Positions 29,729-38,572 of a stretch of 55,919 nt of DNA are shown here, piece after piece (the first letter of the stretch is position 1; each line of letters starts with the position of its first letter). The stretch lies in NCBI GenBank assembly GCA_946551795.1, contig CAMNRF010000006.1, positions 1-55,919 of the forward strand, read 5' to 3'. The translations under genes were made by a program, and so were the position numbers. The DNA is from an uncultured Oscillibacter sp. (GTDB lineage Bacteria; Bacillota; Clostridia; Oscillospirales; Oscillospiraceae). A model generated the notes under the pieces. It saw only the letters and a program-made list of their open reading frames with translations, was not told where the DNA came from and ran no database searches.

Positions 29729-29812
29729 AGGGGAGCCCGCCCGCGGGCTGAGAGGAAGCGCCGCTTCGACCCGGGACCTGATTTGGATCATGCCAACGTA
29801 GGGAAACAGCCA
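29729..29812 (+). ncRNA. TPP riboswitch (THI element)
   Basis: The conserved THI-box pieces are present in order: GGGGAGCCC, GGCTGAGAGGAAG, GACCCGGGACCTGATTTGGATCATGCC, and the closing AACGTAGGGAA. It sits between a consensus promoter and a terminator ahead of thiE, so thiamine pyrophosphate binding should promote early termination and switch off thiamine synthesis. Confidence 0.95.
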
Positions 29813-29819
29813 CGGAACT

Positions 29820-29858
29820 CCGCGGATATGCCGTACGCTGCGTATCCGCGGCCTTTTT
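29820..29858 (+). terminator. Expression-platform terminator of the TPP riboswitch
   Basis: A 12-bp stem (CCGCGGATATGC pairing with GCGTATCCGCGG, one G-U pair) with an eight-base loop is followed by CCTTTTT, 17 bases before the thiE ATG. It is the regulated stop of the thi operon. Confidence 0.88.
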
Positions 29859-29875
29859 ATGAGGAGGACACCACC

Positions 29876-30523
29876 ATGAACATCACCGGAGCGCAGCTGA
29901 GGCTCTACGCCGTCACGGACCGGACCTGGGCGGCGGATGAGGAGGCCCTCTTCCGCCAGATCGAGGCCGCCATCGACGGCGGCGCGTCCATCGTGCAGCT
30001 GCGGGAGAAACACCTGGAGGAGGCCGCCTTTCTGGCGGAGGCGGAGCGGTTCACCGCCCTGTGCCGCCGGAGGGGCGCCGTCAGCATCATCAACGACCGC
30101 GTGGACATCGCCCTCAAGTCCGGGGCCGACGGCGTCCACATCGGCCAGGAGGACCTGGCGGCGGGGGACGCCCGCCGGATTCTGGGGCCGGGGAAGATCA
30201 TCGGCGTCTCCGCCCACAGCGTGGAGGAGGCATTGCGAGCCCAGGCGGCGGGGGCCGACTACCTGGGGGTGGGGGCGGCCTTTGCCACCGGCACCAAGGC
30301 CGACGCGAAACCCATCACCCGGGAGACCATCCGCGCCATCACGGCGGCGGTGGACATCCCGGTGGTGGCCATCGGCGGCATCACCCGGGAGAACATTCTG
30401 GAGCTGAAAAACTGCGGCCTGGACGGTGCGGCAGTGGTGTCCGCCCTGTTCGCCCAAGTGGATGTGCGGGCCGCGGCGGCGGAGCTGCGGCGGCTTTGTG
30501 ACAAAATCGCGGAGGAGGACTGA
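29876..30523 (+). CDS. thiE: Thiamine-phosphate synthase
   Basis: Joins HMP-pyrophosphate and thiazole phosphate to make thiamine monophosphate. The product is 215 residues, normal for ThiE. Motifs: LRLYAVTDR at the N-terminus, VQLREK near 42, INDRVDIALKSGADGVHIGQEDL (pyrophosphate/Mg site), IIGVSAHS and GADYLGVGAAFATGTK, then VVAIGGITREN. The ATG at 29876 follows GAGGAGG; an earlier in-frame ATG would start within the riboswitch and is rejected. It is followed after 3 bases by thiD. Confidence 0.96.
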   Translation: MNITGAQLRLYAVTDRTWAADEEALFRQIEAAIDGGASIVQLREKHLEEAAFLAEAERFTALCRRRGAVSIINDRVDIALKSGADGVHIGQEDLAAGDARRILGPGKIIGVSAHSVEEALRAQAAGADYLGVGAAFATGTKADAKPITRETIRAITAAVDIPVVAIGGITRENILELKNCGLDGAAVVSALFAQVDVRAAAAELRRLCDKIAEED

Positions 30524-30526
30524 CCT

Positions 30527-31333
30527 ATGAGAACAGCACTGACCATCGCCGGCACCGATCCCAGCGGCGGCGCGGGCATCCAGGCGGACATCAAGACCAT
30601 GACCGCCAACGGCGTCTTCGCCATGAGCGCCGTCACGGCCCTGGTGGCCCAGAACACCACCGGGGTGAAGAGCATCGTGGAGTGCACCCCGGAATTCCTG
30701 GCGGAGCAGCTGGACTGCGTCTTCACCGACATCTTCCCCGACGCAGTGAAGACGGGGATGGTGTCCAGCATCGCCCTGATCGAGACCATCGCGGACAAGC
30801 TGAAAGCCTATGGGGCCAGGAATCTGGTGGTGGACCCGGTGATGGTGGCCACCTCCGGAGACCGGCTGATCTCCCGGGACGCGGTGGAGACCTTGAAGGC
30901 CCGGCTGCTGCCGATGGCGGCGGTGATCACCCCCAACATCCCGGAGGCGGAGCTCCTCTCCGGCCGGGAGATCCGCAGCGCCCGGGACATGGAGGACGCC
31001 GCCCGGGCCATCTACGACTGCTACGGCTGCGCCGTGCTGTGCAAGGGGGGCCACAACCTCAACGACGCCAACGACCTGCTGTGGCAGGCCTCAGGCGGCC
31101 AGTGGTTCCGGGGCCGCCGCATCGACAACCCCAACACCCACGGCACCGGCTGCACTCTCTCCAGCGCCATCGCCTCCAACCTGGCCAAGGGATACGGCCT
31201 GGCGGAGGCCGTGGAGCGGGCCAAGGCCTATCTCTCCGGGGCGCTGGCCGCCATGCTGGACCTGGGACACGGCCCCGGGCCCATGGACCACGCCTTCGAC
31301 ATCAAGCCGGAGTATCGGGAAGAGGCAAAGTAA
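30527..31333 (+). CDS. thiD: Hydroxymethylpyrimidine/phosphomethylpyrimidine kinase
   Basis: Phosphorylates HMP and HMP-P to supply the pyrimidine for ThiE. The product is 268 residues with AGTDPSGGAGIQADIKTM near the N-terminus, VVDPVMVATSGDRL near 103, the TPNIPEAELLSG segment and the HGTGCTLSSAIAS anion-hole/catalytic motif near 205. It starts three bases after thiE. No thiM or thiazole-synthesis genes are present, so the operon appears to be a salvage or partial branch. A strong hairpin ends the operon. Confidence 0.96.
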   Translation: MRTALTIAGTDPSGGAGIQADIKTMTANGVFAMSAVTALVAQNTTGVKSIVECTPEFLAEQLDCVFTDIFPDAVKTGMVSSIALIETIADKLKAYGARNLVVDPVMVATSGDRLISRDAVETLKARLLPMAAVITPNIPEAELLSGREIRSARDMEDAARAIYDCYGCAVLCKGGHNLNDANDLLWQASGGQWFRGRRIDNPNTHGTGCTLSSAIASNLAKGYGLAEAVERAKAYLSGALAAMLDLGHGPGPMDHAFDIKPEYREEAK

Positions 31334-31337
31334 AAAC

Positions 31338-31378
31338 AGACGCCCCGGCGGAGAAATCCGCCGGGGCGTCTCTTTTTT
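31338..31378 (+). terminator. Terminator of the thi operon
   Basis: A 15-bp perfect stem (AGACGCCCCGGCGGA and complement) with tetraloop GAAA, followed by CTTTTTT. It also lies at the end of the convergent nfo gene. Confidence 0.92.
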
Positions 31379-31380
31379 CA

Positions 31381-32280
31381 TCATTCCGCCTGCCGCCGCA
31401 TGAGGGCGATCTCCCTCTTGTAGCCTGGCAGCTCATTGGGGGTCTCCAGGCAGAAGGGCAGGCCCCGCAGCGCCGGATGGCGCACCACCCGGGCCAGGGC
31501 CTCCAGGCCGATCTCCCCCTCGCCGATACAAGCGTGCCGGTCCCTGCGGCTGCCGAGGGGATTTTTGCTGTCGTTGAGGTGGACGGCCTTCAGCCGGTCC
31601 AGGCCGATGATCCGGTCAAACTCCGCCAGCACGCCGTCCAGACCGCCGATGATGTCGTACCCGGCGTCGGAGACGTGGCAGGTGTCCAGGCACACGCCCA
31701 TCTTGTCTGGAACCTCCACCCGGTCCAAAATGGCCCGCAGCTCCTCGAACCGGCCCCCCACCTCGCTGCCCTTGCCGGCCATGGTCTCCAGCAGGACAGT
31801 GGTGTGCAGGTCGGGCGTCAGAATGGCGTTAAGGCCCCGGGCGATCAGGTCGATCCCCGCTTCAACCCCCTGGCCCACGTGGCTTCCGGGGTGGAAATTG
31901 TAGTACTGCCCCGGCAGATGCTCCAGCCGCCGCAGGTCGTCGGCCATGGTCTCCCGGGCGAACTCCCGGTTTTTCTCCTCCGCGCCGCAGAGGTTCAGGG
32001 TATAGGGGGCGTGGGCGATGACGGGGGCGAAGCGGTGCTCCGCCATCAGCTCCGCCAGGGCCGCCGCGTCGGCGGCATCCAGGCCCCTGGCCCGGCTTCC
32101 CCGGGGATTGCGGGTGAAGAACTGGAAGGTGTCCGCCCCCAGCTCCAGGGCCTGCCGCCCCATGGCGGCAAAGCCCTTGGAGGAGGACAGGTGACAGCCG
32201 ATGTGCAGCCTCCCGGCCTCCGCCGCAGCCTGGTTTTTTCCCCCGGCCGCCGGGGCCCTGCCGTCAATCCGTACCGCCAT
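31381..32280 (-). CDS. nfo: Endonuclease IV (AP endonuclease)
   Basis: A 299-residue metal-dependent endonuclease that nicks DNA 5' of abasic sites in base-excision repair. Zinc-site motifs of the family are visible: [92 protein letters not shown] and the terminal [10 protein letters not shown]. An N-terminal run of about 20 residues rich in Ala precedes the fold. The ATG overlaps the end of lgt by 17 bases and has GAGGAGG within lgt, so it is the last gene of the ymfF-ymfH-lgt-nfo operon. Confidence 0.95.
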   Translation of the reverse strand: MAVRIDGRAPAAGGKNQAAAEAGRLHIGCHLSSSKGFAAMGRQALELGADTFQFFTRNPRGSRARGLDAADAAALAELMAEHRFAPVIAHAPYTLNLCGAEEKNREFARETMADDLRRLEHLPGQYYNFHPGSHVGQGVEAGIDLIARGLNAILTPDLHTTVLLETMAGKGSEVGGRFEELRAILDRVEVPDKMGVCLDTCHVSDAGYDIIGGLDGVLAEFDRIIGLDRLKAVHLNDSKNPLGSRRDRHACIGEGEIGLEALARVVRHPALRGLPFCLETPNELPGYKREIALMRRQAE

Positions 32281-33277
32281 GGGGCTCGTCCTCCTCCGCT
32301 GCCGCGGGTTCCTCCGGGGTCTCTGGTGCCGCCGGGCTCTCTGCGGGAGCCTCCGGAGCGGGCTCCGGATTTTCTCCGGCGGCCTCCGCCGCCTGCTGCC
32401 GGGCCAGCCGGTTCACCAGCAGGTCCTCCGCCCGGCACTTTTGGATGTGGATGCGGTAGAACAGCATGGCCGCCGCCACCGCCGCCATCACCAGGCTCAG
32501 GGCCTGGGACACCCGGATGGGCTGTCCCCAGAGGGTCCAGTCGAAGAGGTAGAGGCTGTCGGTCCGGAGGCCCTCCACCCAGGCCCGGCCCAGGCCGTAC
32601 CAGAGGAAGTAGAACCAGGTGTTCTCCCCGTCGAACCGGCGGCCCCCGGTGACGACAAACAGCATCAGCAGCAGTCCGATGAGATTCCACAGGCTCTCAT
32701 AGAAAAAGGTGGGATGGACCTCGATGTACTCCGTGGCGCTGGTCCAAAGGCGCATCCGCCAGGGCAGGTCCGTCAGTCCGCCGAAGGCCTCCCGGTTGAT
32801 GAAGTTGGCCCACCGGCCGATGATCTGACCCAGCAGCAGGCCCAGGACGCACAGGTCCGTCAGGGCCCCCAGCTTCAGCTTCTTGTGCCGGGCGTAGAAG
32901 ACGGCCAGCAGCGCCCCGGCGATCACCGTGCCGTAGATGGCCAGGCCGCCGTCCCAGATGGCGATCATGCGCCCCCAGTCCAGACTGCCGTCGGCCCTGC
33001 GGTAGAGGTCCAGATAGAAGATGACGTAGTAGATCCGGGAGCCCAGCACACAGCAGGGCACCCCCCAGAGGACCATGTCCAGCACATGGTCCTCCTTGAG
33101 TCCGAAGCGCGGTGCCTGCTTCATGCACAGCAGCAGGCCCATGAGCATGGCAAAGGCCAGAATGATGCCGTACCAGTAGATGCCGTGGCCGATGTGCAGG
33201 GCGATGGGGTCGGGGTTGAACGCCCAGTCCCCGAAGAGGCCGGGAAAGCTGATGGGCATGTCCTTTAACGCGGTCAA
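32264..33277 (-). CDS. lgt: Prolipoprotein diacylglyceryl transferase with an acidic tail
   Basis: Transfers diacylglycerol from phosphatidylglycerol to the lipobox cysteine of lipoproteins in the membrane; needed for the several lipoproteins encoded in this window. The product is 337 residues with about seven membrane segments, the Lgt signature [15 protein letters not shown] near the N-terminus and [14 protein letters not shown] near 160. After the last membrane segment there is a low-complexity Ala/Glu/Pro tail of about 45 residues, unusual for the family. The TTG at 33277 has AAGGAAAGAGC upstream; an ATG 18 bases later lacks a spaced ribosome site. Third gene of its operon. Confidence 0.93.
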   Translation of the reverse strand: MTALKDMPISFPGLFGDWAFNPDPIALHIGHGIYWYGIILAFAMLMGLLLCMKQAPRFGLKEDHVLDMVLWGVPCCVLGSRIYYVIFYLDLYRRADGSLDWGRMIAIWDGGLAIYGTVIAGALLAVFYARHKKLKLGALTDLCVLGLLLGQIIGRWANFINREAFGGLTDLPWRMRLWTSATEYIEVHPTFFYESLWNLIGLLLMLFVVTGGRRFDGENTWFYFLWYGLGRAWVEGLRTDSLYLFDWTLWGQPIRVSQALSLVMAAVAAAMLFYRIHIQKCRAEDLLVNRLARQQAAEAAGENPEPAPEAPAESPAAPETPEEPAAAEEDEPHGGTD

Positions 33278-33315
33278 AGTATCGCTCTTCCTTTCTTTTG
33301 TCCGGTGCGGATGGA

Positions 33316-34581
33316 TTATTTGGGCACGATCTCCGACAGCACCGCCCGCTCCTCCGTGATGTTCTCCGCCAGGAAGGACGCGATGTCGTCCCTGGTGATG
33401 GTCTCAAACACCTGGGGGAAGCGGAAGGGGTCATAGCCGTGGAAGTACCCCTCCGTCAGCGAGACGGCGATGTTCTCAAAGGAGTTCAGCCCCCGAAGGT
33501 GCTCGCCGAAGGCGGCCCGGCGCACCTGCTGGTAGAAGTCCTCGCCAATGCCGCCCTCCGCCAGGCGGCGGGCCTCCTTCTGGATCTCGGCGGCCGCCTG
33601 AGCGGCGTCCTTGCTGTCGCCGCCGGCGTAGAGGCAGGCCGCGCCGGGGAGCTGCTCAAAGTCCCCGCCGAAGCTGGAGTTGATGAGTCCCTGGCCGTAG
33701 AGCCGCAGGTACAGGGGGCTGGAGTCTCCCAGCAGGATGTCGCAGGCCATGCCGCCCAGGAGCGACGCGCGGAGGAAGTCCTCCCCGTCCCGGGGCGGGC
33801 GGCACTTGAAGGCCGCCAGGAACTGGGGGCTGGAGACCTCCATGGCGAGACTTGTCCTCTTTTCCGCCACGGCCTCCGGCTCCTCCCCGTAGTCCCGGGG
33901 AATCTCCGGCCCCCCCTCCCGGGGCAGGACACGGCGGGCGATGTCCGCGATGTGGATGGGGTCCACGTCCCCCACCACGGTCAGGATCATGTTGGAGGGG
34001 GTGTAGAAGGCCCGGTGGCAGTCGTACAGCGTCTCCGCCGTGATGTGGGAAATGCTCTCCACCGTGCCGGCGATGGGCACGGCGGCGGTGGAGCGGCTGT
34101 ACAGGGCCCGCATCATCCGGGCGTAGAGCTGCCAGTCCGGGTCGTCCTCGATCATGCGGATCTCCTGGCCGATGATGCCCTGCTCCTTGGCCACGCTCTC
34201 CTCGGTGAAGTAGGGGATGGAGACAAAGGAGAGGAGGATCTCCAGGTTCTCCTCGAAGTGCTCCGTGGAGCTGAAATAGTAGCCCGTCATGGCGTTGGCG
34301 GTGAAGGCGTTGGGCTCCGCGCCGTTTTTCGCCAGCTCCTGGAGGGCGTTGCCCTCCTTTGTGTCAAACATCTTGTGCTCCAGGTAGTGGGCGATGCCCG
34401 CCGGGGTGTCCAGCCAGCGTCCGCCCAGCTGAAAGCGGGTGTCCATGCCGCCGTAGCGGGTGGCGAAGAAGGCGTATTTCTTGGCGTAGCCGGGCTTTGG
34501 CACCACGCAGATTTGGAGGCCGTTGGGCAGGACCTCCCGATAGACGGACTCCCCCAGGCGCTGATAGAAGCTCTGATTCAC
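33316..34581 (-). CDS. M16-family metalloprotease, catalytic partner (YmfH-like)
   Basis: A 421-residue pitrilysin-type protease. The inverted zinc motif HxxEH is intact as HYLEHKMFD near residue 67, with a downstream Glu (in SVAKEQGIIGQEIRMIEDD) as third ligand. In Bacillus the YmfF/YmfH pair is linked to modification of elongation factor P; the same pairing here supports the call. The ATG overlaps the end of the partner gene by four bases. Domain 2 of the M16 fold follows to the C-terminus with no truncation. Confidence 0.88.
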   Translation of the reverse strand: MNQSFYQRLGESVYREVLPNGLQICVVPKPGYAKKYAFFATRYGGMDTRFQLGGRWLDTPAGIAHYLEHKMFDTKEGNALQELAKNGAEPNAFTANAMTGYYFSSTEHFEENLEILLSFVSIPYFTEESVAKEQGIIGQEIRMIEDDPDWQLYARMMRALYSRSTAAVPIAGTVESISHITAETLYDCHRAFYTPSNMILTVVGDVDPIHIADIARRVLPREGGPEIPRDYGEEPEAVAEKRTSLAMEVSSPQFLAAFKCRPPRDGEDFLRASLLGGMACDILLGDSSPLYLRLYGQGLINSSFGGDFEQLPGAACLYAGGDSKDAAQAAAEIQKEARRLAEGGIGEDFYQQVRRAAFGEHLRGLNSFENIAVSLTEGYFHGYDPFRFPQVFETITRDDIASFLAENITEERAVLSEIVPK

Positions 34582-35846
34582 TCCGCCGCCTCCTTTCCCC
34601 GCAGGAAGTACGCCGTGTCCAGGGACACGGTCTTCATGGCATTGAAAATGCGCTCCGGCGTGACCTCCCGCACCGCGGCGGCCAGGTCCTCCGGCGTCTC
34701 CTGGTTCCCGGTGGCCGCCTGGCCCAGGAAGAAGTTCTCCAGCTTGCCCTGGGAGTCCCCCATGGAGGCGTAGGCGTTGAGAAGGGTGCTCCGGGCGCCC
34801 TCCAGCTCCCAGTCCTCCAGCCGGCCCTCCTGCACGGCCCGGAGCTGGGTGCAGATCTCGTCGTAAGCCCTCTGGTAGTTCTCAAACTCGATGCCGGAGG
34901 ACACGGTGATGAGCCCCTTCTGCCGGTGGTAGACGGAGGAGGCGTAGTAGCAGAGAGACAGCTTCTCCCGCACGTTCAAAAAGAGCTTGGAGTTGCTGCT
35001 GCCGCCAAAGAGGGTGTTGCCCACCAGCAGCGCCGTGTGGTCGCCGCTGCCGCAGGCGAAGCCCATGCCCAGCTTCCCCTGGGTCACGTCCAGCTCCTCG
35101 GAGACGCTGTACACGCTCTCCCGGGCCGGGTGGACCGACGCCGGGGCGATGCCCTGGACGTCCTCCCTTGGCAGGGCGGCGAAGGCGGCCTGGAGGGCCT
35201 GCTCCACCCGCTCCCGGCTGGCGCTGCCGCTGTAAAAGAGCTCCAGCCGGGAGGAGGAGATCAGCCTGCGGTACAGGCCGTACAGCTTCTGGGGCTGGAT
35301 GCGCTCGGCGCTCTTGTCGTCCCCCAGACGGGGGATGCCGTAGGCCTCCCCGGCGCACATCTCCCGCAGGAGGCGGCCGTCGGCGTACTCCCGCTTGTCG
35401 TTGAGGATGCTGCGGATGGCGTCGATGAGGTTGGCCTTCTCACTCTCGAAATAGGCGGGGACGAAGCGGCCCCGCTCCGTGACGGGGTCGCACACCAGCT
35501 CCCCCAGGAGAGAGGCCACCGGCTCCAGCAACCGCTCGCCGCCGGGGGCGTAGCGGTCGTCGATGAGGCTGGCCACGAAGCCCACGCACTGGTTCTCCCC
35601 CTTTTTCCGCACCGTGCAGTCGATCCGCGCGCCGTAGAGCATATCCAGCCGGGCGGAGAGGGCCCCCATGTCCGGGCAGCTGACAGTGCCCCGCCGCAGC
35701 AGGGCGGGCAGCAGGGCACAGGCGGAGGCCGTCTCCCACCGGAGGGGCGTGACGAACTGGGCGGAGAGCAGGCTGGTCTTGAATTTCTGTGCCGGGTGGA
35801 AGGTGAGGTACACCCCGCCGGCGAGTTTCGTTCTGGTGACTTCCAA
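34578..35846 (-). CDS. M16-family protein lacking the zinc motif (YmfF-like)
   Basis: A 422-residue M16-fold protein without HxxEH: the equivalent position reads ALLPALLRRGTVSCPD. It is the non-catalytic partner of the protease encoded next, as in other split M16 pairs. A TTG start at 35846 is preferred because AAAGGAG precedes it by seven bases and the conserved TRTKLAGGVYLTF strand starts at once; longer frames would begin upstream of the promoter -10. It is the first gene of the four-gene operon ymfF-ymfH-lgt-nfo. Confidence 0.87.
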   Translation of the reverse strand: MEVTRTKLAGGVYLTFHPAQKFKTSLLSAQFVTPLRWETASACALLPALLRRGTVSCPDMGALSARLDMLYGARIDCTVRKKGENQCVGFVASLIDDRYAPGGERLLEPVASLLGELVCDPVTERGRFVPAYFESEKANLIDAIRSILNDKREYADGRLLREMCAGEAYGIPRLGDDKSAERIQPQKLYGLYRRLISSSRLELFYSGSASRERVEQALQAAFAALPREDVQGIAPASVHPARESVYSVSEELDVTQGKLGMGFACGSGDHTALLVGNTLFGGSSNSKLFLNVREKLSLCYYASSVYHRQKGLITVSSGIEFENYQRAYDEICTQLRAVQEGRLEDWELEGARSTLLNAYASMGDSQGKLENFFLGQAATGNQETPEDLAAAVREVTPERIFNAMKTVSLDTAYFLRGKEAAE

Positions 35847-35882
35847 GGTCTCAGCTCCTTTGTGGATAACGATACAGTTCGC

Positions 35883-35911
35883 ATTATAGTATATCTCGCG
35901 GGGAAATTCAA
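35883..35911 (-). promoter_or_regulatory. Promoter of the ymfF-ymfH-lgt-nfo operon
   Basis: Reading the minus strand, TTGAAT (35911-35906) and a perfect TATAAT (35888-35883) are spaced by 17 bases, 37 bases ahead of the TTG start. Confidence 0.8.
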
Positions 35912-35980
35912 ATTCTTTCTTTTGCTGTCTTTTTGTGGTATGCTGTCCGCAGACCAATGTCAGAGAGGACGGTGGCGCGT

Positions 35981-36400
35981 ATGGAGCGCAGAGAGGAGAT
36001 CATCCGGCTGTGGTTCCGGATGTGGCTGGAGAAAACGGACCTGGGGATCGCGGATATTTTTGATCCCGGCGCGGTCTACGTGGAGAGCTGGGGCCCGGAG
36101 TACCGGGGCCGGGAGAAGATCCGGCTCTGGTTTGAGGAGTGGAACACCCGGGGCACCGTCCGCCGGTGGGACATCCGGCGGTTCTTCCACAGCGGAGACC
36201 GGACTGCCGTGGAGTGGTACTTTGAAAACACCGTGGCCGGCGGGCGGGTGGAAAAATTTGAGGGGATGTCCCTGATCCGCTGGACCGGGACGGGAACAAT
36301 CGCCTTTTTGCAGGAGTTCGGGTGCAATGTGGACCGCTACGACCCCTACCGGGACGGCCCCGTGCCCCGCTTCCGGGAGGAGGGGGCCCGGTGGTTCTGA
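35981..36400 (+). CDS. NTF2/SnoaL-like protein
   Basis: A 139-residue protein of the NTF2-like cone-fold type: N-terminal helix MERREEIIRLWFRMWL, then YVESWGPEYRGREKIRLWFEEW and strand-rich VEWYFENTVAGGRVEKFEGMSLIRW. Such proteins are small-molecule binding or isomerase-like enzymes; none can be assigned here. An ATG 24 bases upstream (35957) is in frame but has no ribosome site; the one at 35981 has a GAGAGGAC. Convergent with the dipeptidase gene, separated by one base. Confidence 0.75.
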   Translation: MERREEIIRLWFRMWLEKTDLGIADIFDPGAVYVESWGPEYRGREKIRLWFEEWNTRGTVRRWDIRRFFHSGDRTAVEWYFENTVAGGRVEKFEGMSLIRWTGTGTIAFLQEFGCNVDRYDPYRDGPVPRFREEGARWF

Positions 36401-36401
36401 C

Positions 36402-37382
36402 TTATCCCAGCACCTGCCGGAACACCCGCAGGAAGTTCTCCCGGGCGATGAGCTCCCGCTCCCGGCGGCTCATGCCCAGCCTCTCCAGGCAGTCAAAGAG
36501 GTTTCCGATTCGGGAGGCGTCCTCCAGCCCCGCCGCGGCGTCGTTGTCCGGGGGACCCATGAACTCGCAGAAGTCGAAGCCGCAGCCCACGTGCTCCACG
36601 CCCATCACGTCCGCCATGTGGGCGGCGTGGCGGGCCAGCGTCTCCGCCGTCTGCTTTTCCCGGTCGGCGTGGATAAAGCCGTGGTGGACGTTGAGCCCCA
36701 CCACCCCGCCGGTGTCCCGGATGGCCCGGAGCTGATCGTCGGCCAGGTTCCGGCGGACATCGCACAGGGCCCGGCAGTCGGAGTGGGAGGCGATGACCGG
36801 CCCCCCGGCCAGGTCCATCACATCCCAGAACCCGCCGTCGTTCAGGTGGGACACGTCCACCACCATGTGGAGCTCCCGCATCCGCCGGACCACCGCCCGT
36901 CCCGCGGCGGTCAGCTTCTTCCGGGGATCGCCGCCCGCCCCCGTGGCCAGGGCGTTCTCCTCGTTCCACGTCAGCATCCCCAGCCGCACGCCGGACGCGT
37001 AGCTTCGGTCCAGGGCCTCCACGTCCGCCCCGAAGGCGGCCATGCTCTCCAGGCCCAGGAAGGCGTAGAGCTTCCCGGCGGCCCGGGCCGCCTCCGCCTC
37101 CTGAACCGTATGGACCAGCCGGATCTCAGTGCTCTGGGCCAGGTCCGCCCGGGTCTCATCCAGCAGCATGGAAAGGCGGGCGGGCTCGCTGTCCAGCTCC
37201 GGAATCCCCTCCCAAAAGGCGTGGTCCTCTCCCTCGCCGTACCAGAAGGCCAGCACCAGCCCCTCCACGCCGCCGGAGCGCAGGCGGTCCAGATGGCGGG
37301 TCTCCAGCACCCGCGCCTCCCCCGCCCGGCGGCGGCGGGCCACGTCATAGGGCAGGTCGGAATGGGCGTCAAAACAGGTCAT
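36402..37382 (-). CDS. Membrane-dipeptidase-family (M19) metallopeptidase
   Basis: A 326-residue zinc dipeptidase of the renal dipeptidase family. The HxD pair is in CFDAHSDLPYD near residue 5, the bridging region in VVDVSHLNDGGFWDV near 180-190, and the HSDCRAL motif follows. Bacterial members cleave dipeptides including D-amino-acid ones. There is no signal peptide with the chosen start (37382), which has an AGAGAGG ribosome site; the longer frame adds eleven residues of no value. Monocistronic. Confidence 0.9.
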   Translation of the reverse strand: MTCFDAHSDLPYDVARRRRAGEARVLETRHLDRLRSGGVEGLVLAFWYGEGEDHAFWEGIPELDSEPARLSMLLDETRADLAQSTEIRLVHTVQEAEAARAAGKLYAFLGLESMAAFGADVEALDRSYASGVRLGMLTWNEENALATGAGGDPRKKLTAAGRAVVRRMRELHMVVDVSHLNDGGFWDVMDLAGGPVIASHSDCRALCDVRRNLADDQLRAIRDTGGVVGLNVHHGFIHADREKQTAETLARHAAHMADVMGVEHVGCGFDFCEFMGPPDNDAAAGLEDASRIGNLFDCLERLGMSRRERELIARENFLRVFRQVLG

Positions 37383-37428
37383 ATCGAAAAAACCTCTCTT
37401 CAATTGAAATTCCAAAACCGGGTGCAGA

Positions 37429-37458
37429 TGGACATCCGAACACCCTGTATGCTATACT
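37429..37458 (+). promoter_or_regulatory. Promoter of tag
   Basis: TGGACA (37429-37434) and TATACT (37453-37458) have an 18-base spacer; GGGAGGAG follows before the ATG at 37496. Confidence 0.6.
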
Positions 37459-37495
37459 ATCCATAATAAACCGTGAAGTCAAGGGAGGAGCGCGT

Positions 37496-38047
37496 ATGGA
37501 ACCGATCCGCCGCTGCGGCTGGTGCAATCCGAACAACCCCCTGTATATCGCGTACCACGATGAGGAGTGGGGCGTGCCCCAGCACGACGACGGGAAGCTC
37601 TTTGAGCTGCTGGTGCTGGAGTCCTTCCAGGCGGGCCTCTCCTGGGAGACCATTTTGAACAAGCGGGAGGCCTTCCGCTCCGCCTTCGATGGCTTTGATC
37701 CGGAGGCCGTCGCGGCTTACGGGGAGGAGAGGACCGCCGCCCTGCTGGAGGACTGCTCCATCGTCCGGAACCGGCGGAAGATCGCCGCCGCCATCCGAAA
37801 CGCCGGGGTCTTTCTGGAAATCCAGGCGGAGTGGGGCTCCTTCTCCCGCTACATCTGGCACTTCACGGACGGGCAGGTGGTCTATGAGACGGGAAAGGCC
37901 AGCTCCCCTCTGTCGGACCGGGTGTCGGCGGACCTGAGACGCCGGGGCATGACCTTTGTGGGCACCACCATCGTCTACGCCTACCTGCAGGCCGTCGGCG
38001 TGATTCACTCCCACGACCCGGGGTGCTTCCTGCACCGGGAGGGATAG
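37496..38047 (+). CDS. tag: DNA-3-methyladenine glycosylase I
   Basis: Removes 3-methyladenine from alkylated DNA. The product is 183 residues, the normal length. Landmarks: zinc-binding N-terminus CGWCN with YHDEEWGVPQHDD, ELLVLESFQAGLSWETIL helix, and the helix-hairpin-helix region near RRRGMTFVGTTIVYAYLQAVG with the C-terminal HDPGC. The ATG follows GGGAGGAG by six bases. Confidence 0.96.
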   Translation: MEPIRRCGWCNPNNPLYIAYHDEEWGVPQHDDGKLFELLVLESFQAGLSWETILNKREAFRSAFDGFDPEAVAAYGEERTAALLEDCSIVRNRRKIAAAIRNAGVFLEIQAEWGSFSRYIWHFTDGQVVYETGKASSPLSDRVSADLRRRGMTFVGTTIVYAYLQAVGVIHSHDPGCFLHREG

Positions 38048-38125
38048 AGAGACGGTCCCCTGTCTATCCGCGCCGCCCCTCGGGGCGGGATCGAAAAAAA
38101 TTTCCCCCGGCGGCGGATTTCCCCC

Positions 38126-38154
38126 TTGACAACTGCCCCAAACTCCTGTAAACT
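38126..38154 (+). promoter_or_regulatory. Promoter of the ylxM-ffh operon
   Basis: Perfect TTGACA (38126-38131) and TAAACT (38149-38154), 17-base spacer, 50 bases ahead of the ylxM start. Confidence 0.75.
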
Positions 38155-38203
38155 GTTTCATGTTGTAAAGCCCCGAAACTTTACAGAAAAGGAGGCCGCT
38201 CCC

Positions 38204-38569
38204 GTGAAGAACCAGACCTACCGCATGACCATGCTCTACGACTTCTACGGCGAGCTGCTGACCGACCGGCAGAGGGAGTTCTTCGACCTCTACTACAACG
38301 AGGACCTGTCCCTGGCGGAGATCGCGGAGAACGCGGGCATCTCCCGGCAGGGCGTCCGGGACGTGATCGTCCGGGCGGAGGCCGCCATGCAGGAAATCGA
38401 GGACAAGACGGGGATCATCAAGCGGTTTGAGGCCCGCCGGCCCCATCTGGAGGCCATCTCCGCCGCCGCCGGCGAGATCAAAACCATCAACCGCCGGCGC
38501 CACGAGGACGCCCGCCTGGACGAGCTGGCGGAGCGCATCCTCGCCGAGGCCGCCGCGCTAGAGGACTGA
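38204..38569 (+). CDS. ylxM: YlxM-family putative DNA-binding protein
   Basis: A 121-residue helical protein with the YlxM signature MLYDFYGELLTDRQREFFDLYYNEDLSLAEIAE and a sigma-70 region-4-like helix-turn-helix (AGISRQGVRDVIVRAEA). It stands directly before ffh, as in most Bacillota; YlxM is thought to modulate the signal recognition particle. The start is GTG at 38204, ten bases after AGGAGG; upstream in-frame starts would fall on the promoter. Confidence 0.92.
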   Translation: MKNQTYRMTMLYDFYGELLTDRQREFFDLYYNEDLSLAEIAENAGISRQGVRDVIVRAEAAMQEIEDKTGIIKRFEARRPHLEAISAAAGEIKTINRRRHEDARLDELAERILAEAAALED

Positions 38570-38572
38570 GCC

